NCBI GenBank assembly: GCA_014379595.1
Contig: JACMLM010000064.1
Location: forward strand, 1-64,000
DNA: 64,000 nt
Source: Anaerolineales bacterium
GTDB lineage: Bacteria; Chloroflexota; Anaerolineae; Anaerolineales; Villigracilaceae
Direction of reading: 5' to 3'
Shown: positions 33,279 to 41,438 of the stretch, piece by piece
Position numbering within the stretch: position 1 is the stretch's first letter
Layout of the letters: each line of letters starts with the position of its first letter
The notes under the pieces: generated by a model
Database searches by the model: none
Seen by the model: only the letters and a program-made list of their open reading frames with translations
What the model was told of the DNA's origin: nothing
Translations under genes and position numbers: made by a program

Positions 33279-34559
33279 ATGAAGATAGCAATTATCGGAG
33301 CGGGATATGGCGGCATGGCTGCTGCGTATGATCTAAGAAAAGCTGGTCATGATGTGACTATTTTTGAATCTGCAAATTATGTTGGCGGATTGGCATCTGG
33401 TTTCAAAGAACCGCATTGGAATTGGTCAGTGGAGAAGTTTTATCATCACTGGTTTCAAAGTGATTCGGAAATGTTAGGACTAATTCACGAACTGGGATTG
33501 GAACACAAAGTGCAATTCCAGCGCCCATTGACCATGATGCTGCACAAGAATAAATGGTATGCCTTTGACTCGATCATTAACGCGCTTCTTTTCCCTGGAC
33601 TTGGATTTGGTCTGAACAAAATTAGATTTGGCTTCGTCGGATTGTTTCTCCGTTTAACAAATAATTGGAAAGCATTGGAAAAGGTCACAGCCGATGAGTG
33701 GATGATGAAGTGGGCAGGCAAGCAAGTCTATGAGCAGATGTGGAAGCCGCTGCTGATCGGAAAATTTGGTCCATATTATAAAGACGTAAACATGTCGTGG
33801 ATGTGGGCACGCATTAAAGCACGCACTACTCGTCTTGGCACATTCGAAGGCGGCTTTCAGAAATTCGCAGATTTATTTGCAGAGAAGTTAAGAGAGCAGG
33901 GAGTAGAGATCAGACTTGAGGCTAAGGTAGAGTCTATTAAACAGGAACAGGCTAAGTTGTCAGTAAGAAGTGAGAAAGGTATCGAATCTTTCGATAAAGT
34001 ATTGGTTACTACTTCCCCGAATCTATTAGCAAAGTTAGCTCCCGATCTGCCAGAAAATTATTTAAAGGGTTTGCTCGAGTTGAAATCCATGGGTGCGGTA
34101 GTGATGACGCTGGCCCTCAAGCATTCGTTATCGAAAGAGGGCTATTACTGGTTCAACGTGCCGAAGGATGAAGGCTATCCGTTTTTGGCATTGGTGGAAC
34201 ATACGAATTTTGTGTCTGCAGAAAACTTTGGCGGCGATCATATTGTGTACGCAGGTGATTACTTGGAATTAGGGCACGAATATTTTTCAATGAGCGACGA
34301 TGAATTGCTGGAAAGATTTATTCCCGCATTCCAAAAATTCAATCCTGAGTTTTCACGTGATTGGGTCAGGAAGATTTGGGTATCGAAAACAAATTATGCC
34401 CAGCCTATTCCTTTGGTTAATCACTCAAAAAATATTCCTGAGATAAAAACACCAGTTGAAGGTTTATATTTTGCTTCGATGAGTCAGGTGTATCCGTGGG
34501 ATCGTGGAACGAACTTTGCGGTTGAAATTGGAAGAAAAGCTGCAAGGTTGATGAAGTAA
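33279..34559 (+). CDS. NAD(P)/FAD-dependent oxidoreductase
   Basis: Flavoprotein of 426 residues with an N-terminal dinucleotide fold GAGYGGMAAAYDL and E in VTIFE, of the amine oxidase / protoporphyrinogen oxidase-like clan. The C-terminal FAD motif region reads GLYFASMSQVYPWDRGTNFAVEIG. Often found near polysaccharide or lipid genes, where UDP-galactopyranose mutase-like roles have been suggested; the substrate here is unknown. GGAG ribosome site before ATG 33279. Confidence 0.87.
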   Translation: MKIAIIGAGYGGMAAAYDLRKAGHDVTIFESANYVGGLASGFKEPHWNWSVEKFYHHWFQSDSEMLGLIHELGLEHKVQFQRPLTMMLHKNKWYAFDSIINALLFPGLGFGLNKIRFGFVGLFLRLTNNWKALEKVTADEWMMKWAGKQVYEQMWKPLLIGKFGPYYKDVNMSWMWARIKARTTRLGTFEGGFQKFADLFAEKLREQGVEIRLEAKVESIKQEQAKLSVRSEKGIESFDKVLVTTSPNLLAKLAPDLPENYLKGLLELKSMGAVVMTLALKHSLSKEGYYWFNVPKDEGYPFLALVEHTNFVSAENFGGDHIVYAGDYLELGHEYFSMSDDELLERFIPAFQKFNPEFSRDWVRKIWVSKTNYAQPIPLVNHSKNIPEIKTPVEGLYFASMSQVYPWDRGTNFAVEIGRKAARLMK

Positions 34560-34587
34560 ATAAAAATCGGATACAATTGCATTACTT

Positions 34588-35142
34588 ATGATAAATTCCG
34601 ATGATCTAAATCCCCTCTTGCTCTCTGCTTTTACGAAAGAGATCACGTGGTTGGAAGCTTCTACCCGCTTCTCTTTGGATGAATTGATCGATACTTTCTA
34701 CCGCACTCGCGAACGGACTCGCGCAAGCCTTGACGGCCTTACGGATGCCCAAGTTGCGTATTCATCCACCGTTCATCCTTTTTGGTCGATCAGCGAATCG
34801 GTGAGCCATCTCATTTTTACACAGGGTTTTTATCATAATAAACTGCTTGATATTTCAACCAGTCAACTGGCTCATGCCGTAGAGGCTGCACGCGGATTTG
34901 GAGAAGGCTCACAGTTAAATGTTCCCGCAAGTGAGCTTACATCCAGCTTGACCACAGCAACGAATAGAATTCATGTGGTGATCGAAGGCACACGAAAAAA
35001 TCACAATCCTGAAAAGATCGAAGTTAATTCTGCATTTGGAAAATGCACCTATAACACATGGTTATTGCTCATGCTGGCACATGAAGTAGATCATCTGCGT
35101 CAAGTTGTAGCAATGCGCGGCATATCGCATACGAGCGAATAA
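34588..35142 (+). CDS. DinB family protein
   Basis: 184-residue four-helix metal-binding protein. The three expected His positions can be placed in SVSHLIF and HEVDHLRQ (with the typical C-terminal HxxxH). DinB-like proteins include thiol transferases acting on bacillithiol or mycothiol and many uncharacterised members. A TACAAT box lies ten bases before the ATG, so it may also be leaderless. Convergent with the next gene over a shared terminator. Confidence 0.82.
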   Translation: MINSDDLNPLLLSAFTKEITWLEASTRFSLDELIDTFYRTRERTRASLDGLTDAQVAYSSTVHPFWSISESVSHLIFTQGFYHNKLLDISTSQLAHAVEAARGFGEGSQLNVPASELTSSLTTATNRIHVVIEGTRKNHNPEKIEVNSAFGKCTYNTWLLLMLAHEVDHLRQVVAMRGISHTSE

Positions 35143-35170
35143 AAAACGAAGGCAAAAGCCTTCGTTTTTT
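35141..35170. terminator. bidirectional terminator
   Basis: AAAAAACGAAGGC/GCCTTCGTTTTTT with an AAAA loop between the DinB gene and the convergent SpoIIAA-like gene; it overlaps the last bases of both. Confidence 0.85.
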
Positions 35171-35534
35171 ATAACTTTGCCAGCCATTCTTTTGCTTCTT
35201 TAATATCTTCAAACTGACGAAAATCAAAACCGCGATTTCTGAATACGGTTTCCATAAAATATGTTTGTTCGTTTAGCTCTTTAAATATCATGGCGATCTT
35301 CCATAAATGCGATATGCCAATTTGTTCATTGATCGTGGGTCGCTCATAATATTCAAGAAGGTTAAAAGCAAAAGTGGTTTCTCGATGATCAACAATCTGT
35401 TTGCTGCATTGATGTAACCCCATCACCTGTACAGCTTCTTTTACCATTTTATTAGCCGATTCAGAGGTCAACACCCCTTTGGTCTTAATGTATAAAGTAT
35501 TTTCAGCAGCAAGATATTCCATTATCCATTCCAT
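35169..35534 (-). CDS. STAS/SpoIIAA-like small protein
   Basis: 121 residues in an alternating strand-helix pattern like SpoIIAA-like (STAS-related) proteins: LYIKTKGVLTSE at the start, IVDHRETTFAFNLLEYYERP in the middle, and an end with FEDIKEAKEWL. No conserved phosphorylatable Ser is obvious. Possibly a stress or signalling adaptor. A TATTAT box lies nine bases before the ATG at 35534; an internal ATG four residues later is also possible. Confidence 0.7.
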   Translation of the reverse strand: MEWIMEYLAAENTLYIKTKGVLTSESANKMVKEAVQVMGLHQCSKQIVDHRETTFAFNLLEYYERPTINEQIGISHLWKIAMIFKELNEQTYFMETVFRNRGFDFRQFEDIKEAKEWLAKL

Positions 35535-35622
35535 AGCGAAAAGATAATATCACATGTGATGGACAACCATTAACGAAATAATGAATTTGTAAGTCTCACC
35601 ATTTCGTTAATTTAAAATTTTC

Positions 35623-35964
35623 TTATTTAGGCTTATCCGCCCACAGGAAGGTAAGTAAAAATATCTCCGCTACTTTGGCGTAGTAACCAATTGCACTGGA
35701 TGTTCCTGCTACAAATTCTTTATCACCCAAAATCAACCATAGGATAATCGTAAGCAAAGTGTAGCCTGCAAACGCCCACCAGACTAATTTGTGCCTTTGC
35801 TGAAAAAACGCGAGCGGTAAAAAATATGCTCCCAGCAAACCGATGAATCCAAATCCATTTAAGAAGATGGGGTCAAATCCAAGTTTAGGGAATAACATAA
35901 GATGAAGAACAGCTGTAGCCAGAGTACTGATAATGATGCCATAGTGCTTAATAGTCAGTTGCAT
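35623..35964 (-). CDS. small four-helix membrane protein, paralog 1
   Basis: 113 residues, four predicted membrane helices, no known function. It is about half identical by eye to the next gene upstream (shared LTIKHYGII/LTFKHYGII, GTSSAIGYYAK/GTSSATGYYAK, LWADKP), so the two arose by tandem duplication. Good AAGGAG ribosome site. Confidence 0.75.
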   Translation of the reverse strand: MQLTIKHYGIIISTLATAVLHLMLFPKLGFDPIFLNGFGFIGLLGAYFLPLAFFQQRHKLVWWAFAGYTLLTIILWLILGDKEFVAGTSSAIGYYAKVAEIFLLTFLWADKPK

Positions 35965-35994
35965 GGTTTATCTCCTTATCTAAACTAGCAGGCT

Positions 35995-36333
35995 TTATTG
36001 CGGCTTATCTGCCCATAGGCATGCAAGCAATAGAACCTCAACGGTTTTAGCATAGTAGCCTGTTGCACTCGATGTGCCGAGCACAAACTGCAAATCACCA
36101 ATGATGAACCATAATATGATCGTAACAATGGTGTAAATTACAAGTCCCCACCAGAGTATTACATGAATATCCTTTTCCTGCAAGAAAGGGATTGGTAAGA
36201 AATAAGCTGCCAACAAACCGATGTAGCCAAATCCATTCAAGGTAAAGCTAAAATCTGGATAAAGAGAAATATGCAGATATGCAGTGATCAGAGTAAATAG
36301 AATAATGCCATAATGTTTGAAAGTAAGTTTCAT
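35995..36333 (-). CDS. small four-helix membrane protein, paralog 2
   Basis: 112 residues from the ATG at 36333, which has an AAAGGAAA ribosome site; the longer frame to 36426 is not similar to the paralog and is rejected. Four helices, ending in LWADKPQ. Thirty bases separate it from its duplicate. Function unknown. Confidence 0.75.
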   Translation of the reverse strand: MKLTFKHYGIILFTLITAYLHISLYPDFSFTLNGFGYIGLLAAYFLPIPFLQEKDIHVILWWGLVIYTIVTIILWFIIGDLQFVLGTSSATGYYAKTVEVLLLACLWADKPQ

Positions 36334-36500
36334 ATTTTCCTTTGAAATAAAATTCAATACTTGGACAATCGATTTCGTCTTTTGTTCGGCTTTGCTGGAT
36401 AATTGAAAAGACAACATTAACCACAATATTTCTTACTTTCAATGAAGAACACGCAACCCATGGCTAAGTTCCATTCGTTAACAAATAAACGAAGTGAGAG

Positions 36501-36543
36501 TACAATACGATTTGTTTTATATCCCCCGCCGTAATTCGGCGGG
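36501..36543 (+). promoter_or_regulatory. promoter and leader hairpin of ssb
   Basis: TACAAT at 36501-36506 is a candidate -10 box. A perfect hairpin CCCGCCG/CGGCGGG (36525-36543) lies in the leader, 20 bases before the AAGGAG ribosome site of ssb. Confidence 0.45.
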
Positions 36544-36571
36544 TACCTAAACTTATAAGGAGCAAATCCCA

Positions 36572-37003
36572 ATGTATCACACCATCATAATTGTCGGCAA
36601 TGTAGGCAAGGACCCTGAAATGCGTTATACGCCATCAGGCCAGGCTGTCACATCGTTCTCTGTAGCCACCAATCGTCAGTACACGTCAGGGAATGGAGAA
36701 CAGGTAAAGGAAACCATCTGGTTCCGTGTTTCCACCTGGGGCAAAACAGCAGAAGTATGCAATCAGTATGTAAAGCGAGGCTCCAAGGTACTTGTGGAAG
36801 GCCGATTGACACCAGATAAAAACACAGGCGGGCCGCGTATTTGGACCAAACAAGATGGCTCATCAGGCTCATCATTTGAGGTAACAGCCTCCACTGTCCG
36901 CTTTTTATCTTCGCGTGGTGAAGGCGGCGAAGGCGCACCCATGTCTGGAGGCGGCGGTATGGAAATGGCCGAGCTTCCTCCTGAAGATGAAATTCCATTT
37001 TAA
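36572..37003 (+). CDS. ssb: single-stranded DNA-binding protein
   Basis: 143-residue OB-fold protein. The start MYHTIIIVGNVGKDPEMRYT, the core FSVATNRQYT and WFRVSTWGKTAEVC, and the acidic C-terminal tip PPEDEIPF that recruits partner proteins are typical. A Gly-rich linker precedes the tip. It opens a run of genes with DUF3467, translin-like and membrane proteins, separated from them by a 44-base palindrome. Confidence 0.96.
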   Translation: MYHTIIIVGNVGKDPEMRYTPSGQAVTSFSVATNRQYTSGNGEQVKETIWFRVSTWGKTAEVCNQYVKRGSKVLVEGRLTPDKNTGGPRIWTKQDGSSGSSFEVTASTVRFLSSRGEGGEGAPMSGGGGMEMAELPPEDEIPF

Positions 37004-37015
37004 TTTCAGAATAAC

Positions 37016-37059
37016 AAAACAGGTCTAACGAATCAAATTTGATTCGTTAGACCTGTTTT
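37016..37059. terminator. 44-bp perfect palindrome, likely ssb terminator
   Basis: Arms of 22 bases, AAAACAGGTCTAACG... and its exact reverse complement, with no loop, ending in TTTT. It follows the ssb stop by 12 bases and would form a very strong terminator hairpin. Confidence 0.8.
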
Positions 37060-37077
37060 AGAATAAAGATAAATCGT

Positions 37078-37419
37078 ATGACAACTCCACAAACACCTCC
37101 CAAACAACCTGTTGGTCCTATTCTTGAGATTCCCGATGGCATGGAAATTGTATACGCCAATCTCGCGCGTATCTCTCACTCTCCTGCTGATATTGTGCTG
37201 GATTTCGCTCATTTATTACCAGGCGAGCCAAAAGCAAAAATACGCTCACGTGTAGTAATGACTCCCCTGAGTGCAAAATTATTGGTGAGAGCACTTACCG
37301 AAAACCTTGCACGCTATGAAACTGCTTTTGGAGAAATCAAACTGCCCACGAATACCACGTTGGCAGACAATCTTTTTAAACCATTTCAACAACCTCCTGA
37401 ACCACCAAAAGAATCCTAA
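37078..37419 (+). CDS. DUF3467 protein
   Basis: 113 residues. The central part YANLARISHSPADIVLDFAHLLPG followed by RVVMTPLSAKLLVRALTENL is the DUF3467 signature; the ends are Pro-rich and probably disordered. Function unknown. TAATG overlap with the translin-like gene shows coupling. Confidence 0.85.
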   Translation: MTTPQTPPKQPVGPILEIPDGMEIVYANLARISHSPADIVLDFAHLLPGEPKAKIRSRVVMTPLSAKLLVRALTENLARYETAFGEIKLPTNTTLADNLFKPFQQPPEPPKES

Positions 37420-38081
37420 TGCATAAACTTGAACAGATCACCGATGGAATAAGAAAAGTTTTTGATGCGCGCACATCTGCGCGTGATCAGGCGCTGGCGC
37501 AGGCACGTCAGTTAACCCGCGCATGTTCGCTTGCCATTCGCGCCGTACATCGTGATGAAGCGGATGTAATGAACACGCATTTGCAGGAAGCACGTCAACT
37601 GGCAGATACGCTTCGCAACTCTCTAGCATCGTATCCCGATCTATTTCATGCAGGATACACACAGGATGCGTTAAAAGAATTTGTCGAAGCAAATGTCACC
37701 TGTGCCTTGATAAGAAACGAACCGCTTCAGACTCCCGAAGAACTGGTCGTTGAACCTGCGACATATCTCAACGGGTTGGCAGAGGTTGTCGGCGAATTGC
37801 GCCGCCGCAGTTTGGATATCCTCCGTCATGGATATTCTCCAGAAGTGGAACGTCTGCTCGGCATCATGGACGAGATCTATTCTGTGATGGTCACCATGGA
37901 TTACCCTGATGCCATCACCAACGGCCTGCGCCGTCAAACCGATCTGGCACGCGGTATTATTGAAAAGACGCGTGGGGACATCACTTTTAGTTTGCGCGGC
38001 GAACACCTCACACAAGCTATCAGCCAGCTAAGTGCTCAATTAAACAGCGATCAGCTAAAAGATCATAAAAGAAGCGAATAG
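37419..38081 (+). CDS. translin/TRAX-like protein
   Basis: 220-residue all-helical protein of the translin family. The segment LKEFVEANVTCAL (Glu 87 and 90), the block YLNGLAEVVGELRRRSLDILRHG and the end DYPDAITNGLRRQTDLARGIIE (Asp 175) follow the eukaryotic and archaeal family layout. The two Glu and the Asp sit where TRAX of the C3PO nuclease has its catalytic acids, so RNase activity is possible. Such proteins are sometimes mislabelled haloacid dehalogenase. It overlaps the DUF3467 stop and lies downstream of ssb, hinting at a nucleic acid role. Confidence 0.8.
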   Translation: MHKLEQITDGIRKVFDARTSARDQALAQARQLTRACSLAIRAVHRDEADVMNTHLQEARQLADTLRNSLASYPDLFHAGYTQDALKEFVEANVTCALIRNEPLQTPEELVVEPATYLNGLAEVVGELRRRSLDILRHGYSPEVERLLGIMDEIYSVMVTMDYPDAITNGLRRQTDLARGIIEKTRGDITFSLRGEHLTQAISQLSAQLNSDQLKDHKRSE

Positions 38082-38087
38082 ATCAAT

Positions 38088-38702
38088 ATGGCGAAAGGCG
38101 GACATCGTTATCCATTAATTGTTTACACTCATATGATCAATCGTTGGTGGCCAGCCATCTCAGCGATTGGTGTTGCATTTCTTGGCGTGGCGTGGCTTGT
38201 CCGGTGGTGGGGATTTGAAGAATGGCGCTGGCTCGCTCTTGCCAGCATCGGCGGAATTAATATTTTTCTGGGAATTTTGTTATTCATCGTACGCAAAAGC
38301 GCTTATGTACAACCATTCAAAGATTACCTAAAGCTGGCAACACCCTTCTTAAGAGTCAATATTTCATATAAAAGATTTCTTCGCACATCATCGGCAAACT
38401 TCGGTACATTGTTTCCACCGAATAGCGTTTCAAAGTGGCAGGCGGAGATCATTCAGCCTATAGCAAAAATGACAGCAATTGTGCTCCAATTGAGAAGTCA
38501 TCCCATGCCGCAATCTACATTACGATTATTTCTTTCGCCATTATTTTTTAAAGATAAGACTCCTAATTTTGTGATCGTTGTCGATGATTGGATGCGATTG
38601 AGCTCTGAAATGCAAGGCATGCAGACGGGTACAGGCCCCACGTCAGCGCCTAAGAAAAAGCGGGATAGCTCGATCCTTTCAAGGCTGCCTCGTAATGAAT
38701 AA
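38088..38702 (+). CDS. membrane protein of unknown function
   Basis: 204 residues: two membrane helices within residues 25-75 (AISAIGVAFLGVAWLV and GGINIFLGILLFIV), then a soluble region with a PH-like strand pattern and a Lys-rich C-terminus. No recognised domain. Six bases after the translin-like gene, so probably the last gene of that operon. A terminator follows. Confidence 0.75.
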   Translation: MAKGGHRYPLIVYTHMINRWWPAISAIGVAFLGVAWLVRWWGFEEWRWLALASIGGINIFLGILLFIVRKSAYVQPFKDYLKLATPFLRVNISYKRFLRTSSANFGTLFPPNSVSKWQAEIIQPIAKMTAIVLQLRSHPMPQSTLRLFLSPLFFKDKTPNFVIVVDDWMRLSSEMQGMQTGTGPTSAPKKKRDSSILSRLPRNE

Positions 38703-38714
38703 ATAGAAGAAAAC

Positions 38715-38745
38715 AAAATCCGCCGAGTTTCACTCGGCGGATTTT
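38715..38745. terminator. bidirectional terminator
   Basis: AAAATCCGCCGAGT/ACTCGGCGGATTTT with a TTC loop, between convergent genes. Confidence 0.85.
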
Positions 38746-38764
38746 TAAATCATTAAATTTATTT

Positions 38765-40213
38765 TTATTCCTGTGCGGGCAATATAACAATAAATGAAGA
38801 ACCCTTGCCAAGAGTAGATTCCACCCACACGCGTCCCTGGTGACTGGTCACAATCGATTTGACAATAGCCAGCCCCAGCCCCGAACCCTCCACTCCATCG
38901 GGTGCAGTCGTGGCACGATAGAATTTATCAAACACATTAGTTTGCTCTTCAGCAGGAATCCCCGGGCCGGTATCTTCAACCTTAAGAATGATCTGATTGT
39001 CCTGCATGGACATGCTCACCCAAACACTGCCTCCATCTGGAGTGTATTTAATTGCATTGCCCAATAGATTATCCAACATTTGGCGAATACGGATCGGGTT
39101 CGCACGCAACGGTTGTAAATCAGTGGCAATATCTTTGGTGAGTATAATATTCTTTTTCTTTACTTGAGCATCGAACATATCCAAAGAATATTTCAATACG
39201 CCTTCAAGCTGCACCGCCTCGCGGCGTGTATCAAAACCTGCTTCGAGGCGGCCAAGGTCAAGCAAGTCATTGACCAAAGCTGTGATATGTTGAACACTCC
39301 CCTGCAAGCGGCCTAAAAATTCATATTGATTCTCATTCAGCGGGCCTGTGCGTTCGATCAACTCGGTATAGCCGAGAATCGCTGTTAAGGGAGAACGCAA
39401 ATCATGGGAAACCGTATGAATAAAATCGCTTTTCAAACGGTCAAGTTCTTTTATATAGGATATATCCTGCATAGTAACAGCCGCACCAATTTTTGGAATG
39501 GGCGTATATTGAGCATTGAATACGCGGCCATCGTCAAAATTGATCTCATGATATTTTAACGGTCCATCAGACGAGCGAACCAACAAAGCTTTCAAATCTT
39601 CATTTAGAACAACGTCTTTTAGTGATTTACCCGTAAGTTCTTTTCCATCTAAACTGAAAATTTCGCGTATGGCACGATTGACGAAAAGGATTTTTTGGTT
39701 ATCGTCCATGACGATCACACCATCCTGAATGTTCGCGATGATCGCTTCAAGTTTGGTACGTTCAGTCTCGGAGATTTGCGCCTTCTCAGCCAGCGACGAT
39801 GTCGTGCGTCGAACTTCGCGTCGTAACCAATCCCCTAACTTTCTTGCACGAGCGAGACTCTTTTTAACTTCATCCGTAATATCATCCATTCTAAGCGGCG
39901 GGTAAAGATAACCACTCAACCCCATTTTGATCACAGACTTGGCAAAGCCAGTCGTATCTTTATCTGCGTAAAAAATGATCGGCAAAGTAGGAAAGCGTTC
40001 AAGCAGCTCAGATGAAAGAGCGAAGCCATCCTGATCGGCAAATTTCTCCCCCACGATCATTAAAGCAGGAATAGCTTCCTGTATCGACAAATCCAAACTT
40101 GGGCGGTCGTGAGCAAATGCCACTTCATACCCGGCTGCATTTAAGGTGCGTTTCATTAAATCCAAAATTGGAGATGGATCAAGCGCCAGTAAGATAAGGT
40201 CCAGTTTTGCCAT
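38765..40213 (-). CDS. histidine kinase with N-terminal pseudo-receiver and PAS domain
   Basis: 482 residues, no membrane helix. The first 120 residues have a receiver fold, but the phosphorylated Asp position reads MIVGEKF (Gly) and the conserved Lys region reads GYLYPPLR, so it cannot be phosphorylated in the normal way. A PAS domain (about 155-260) and an intact kinase core follow: H-box TVSHDLRSPL, N-box LLGNAIKYT, G1 DTGPGIP and G2 GSGLGLAIV. The gene downstream of 40231 is a related protein, 17 bases apart. TAATAT six bases before the ATG suggests a leaderless start or internal promoter. Confidence 0.9.
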   Translation of the reverse strand: MAKLDLILLALDPSPILDLMKRTLNAAGYEVAFAHDRPSLDLSIQEAIPALMIVGEKFADQDGFALSSELLERFPTLPIIFYADKDTTGFAKSVIKMGLSGYLYPPLRMDDITDEVKKSLARARKLGDWLRREVRRTTSSLAEKAQISETERTKLEAIIANIQDGVIVMDDNQKILFVNRAIREIFSLDGKELTGKSLKDVVLNEDLKALLVRSSDGPLKYHEINFDDGRVFNAQYTPIPKIGAAVTMQDISYIKELDRLKSDFIHTVSHDLRSPLTAILGYTELIERTGPLNENQYEFLGRLQGSVQHITALVNDLLDLGRLEAGFDTRREAVQLEGVLKYSLDMFDAQVKKKNIILTKDIATDLQPLRANPIRIRQMLDNLLGNAIKYTPDGGSVWVSMSMQDNQIILKVEDTGPGIPAEEQTNVFDKFYRATTAPDGVEGSGLGLAIVKSIVTSHQGRVWVESTLGKGSSFIVILPAQE

Positions 40214-40219
40214 AAGAAA

Positions 40220-40225
40220 ATATTA
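40220..40225 (-). promoter_or_regulatory. -10 box for the pseudo-receiver kinase
   Basis: TAATAT, six bases before the ATG at 40213 on the minus strand; no Shine-Dalgarno sequence in the 17-base gap after the upstream gene. Confidence 0.4.
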
Positions 40226-40230
40226 CGTTT

Positions 40231-41382
40231 TTATTTTGGGGAAATAACCGTCTTTTCAGATAAACGCGAGAGACGCTGCAATGCAGCCTGCACAGATTCG
40301 AGTGCCATTTTTTGGTCAGGGTTGAGTGCACCAGGCATCTCTGTCAATACCAAGTTAAGCGGATAGGTTGCCGCCTGCACCTCGCTCTGAATCGCTTCAC
40401 GAACTGTCTCTAGCGCGGTAAAACGATTCTGTTCTCCCGTACGAGCAGATTCAGTATTTTGTTCCAAAGCACGGAATAAGCGTGCTTTTACCAGCGCGAT
40501 GGATGCATAATCTGCCATGGCTTCCAATAAAACCTGCGCATCGCGGATTATTTCACGATCGTTCTTTCGCACAACAATTAGCAAACCAATTACTTCATTT
40601 TGTATTTTTATCGGAATTACACCGACAGCTTTCCCCAGCGAAGCTATCTTAAACTTCTGCAATGCCGCGCCATGCATCACCAGACTTTCTCCTGAAAGAG
40701 CCACAAGAGAACTAATGCCATCATCCACAGCTTGATTCATTTTTTTCGACCATGCATCAGGCAAATTACGCTGTGCACGAAGTAAATAAGTATTAGTGCG
40801 TTCTTCACGCAGCATTAACCAACACATATCCGCTTCAGCTACCTGCAAGGCGCTTTCGAGGATGCGGTCAAATAACACCCGTTGATCTGTAATTGAAACC
40901 ACAGCCTTGGCTGTGGAAAGGATCGTTGTAAGATCGCGCAACCTTCTCTGCTGTTCATCATGTGCGACTTTTAATTGGCGATCCAACTTTTGTCGTTCGC
41001 GAGTTTCCTGAGTCTGGCGTAGCGCGCGCTCAACAATGGAAACTACTTCTGCATCACGCAAGGGCCAGAAGATCACATCTGTAGCACCGAGGCGGAAAGC
41101 CTGAATCGCATCTGCTTCCTGACCTTTCTCGGCGATCACGATCAAAGGTGATTTAACTCCCTGCGAATTTAACGCAGTGATCAGGTCTTTTCCGCTTAGG
41201 CCAGGTAAATTTAAATTGGCGAGAATCAGGTCTGGAGGAGTCTGAAGCGCGTGTTTAATCGCAGAGCCAGCATCGCCCACCACGGTCACTTGATATCCAA
41301 GCGGACGTAGCGATTGTCTCCCGATCAAATCAGCAATATCTGGATCGCTTTCAACAATGAGAATTTGTTCCCCGGTAGCCAT
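40231..41382 (-). CDS. pseudo-receiver plus GAF domain protein
   Basis: 383 residues. The N-terminal receiver domain has Asn in place of the phosphorylated Asp (LILANLNLPG) and Trp in place of the conserved Lys (VIFWPLR), though the acidic start VESDPD remains. A coiled-coil linker (LDRQLKVAHDEQQRRL) leads to a GAF domain (about 175-315) and a helical C-terminus that resembles a dimerisation stalk without kinase core. It lies 17 bases upstream of a kinase with a second pseudo-receiver, so both probably work together. An eight-base hairpin CCACAGCC/GGCTGTGG (40899-40916) is encoded in frame. Confidence 0.85.
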   Translation of the reverse strand: MATGEQILIVESDPDIADLIGRQSLRPLGYQVTVVGDAGSAIKHALQTPPDLILANLNLPGLSGKDLITALNSQGVKSPLIVIAEKGQEADAIQAFRLGATDVIFWPLRDAEVVSIVERALRQTQETRERQKLDRQLKVAHDEQQRRLRDLTTILSTAKAVVSITDQRVLFDRILESALQVAEADMCWLMLREERTNTYLLRAQRNLPDAWSKKMNQAVDDGISSLVALSGESLVMHGAALQKFKIASLGKAVGVIPIKIQNEVIGLLIVVRKNDREIIRDAQVLLEAMADYASIALVKARLFRALEQNTESARTGEQNRFTALETVREAIQSEVQAATYPLNLVLTEMPGALNPDQKMALESVQAALQRLSRLSEKTVISPK

Positions 41383-41425
41383 GGGTATAGTTTTATCCTT
41401 CGCGTGATTCTATCACCTTTTCGAG

Positions 41426-41431
41426 TACAAT
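41426..41431 (+). promoter_or_regulatory. -10 box for leaderless GT2 transcript
   Basis: TACAAT seven bases before the ATG at 41439, without ribosome site. Confidence 0.5.
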
Positions 41432-41438
41432 TTCTTTC

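Noticed and set aside
40899-40916. Hairpin CCACAGCC/GGCTGTGG inside the pseudo-receiver GAF gene
   Set aside because: No outer arms like the other in-frame elements, and the protein shows no extra residues there, so chance is likely.
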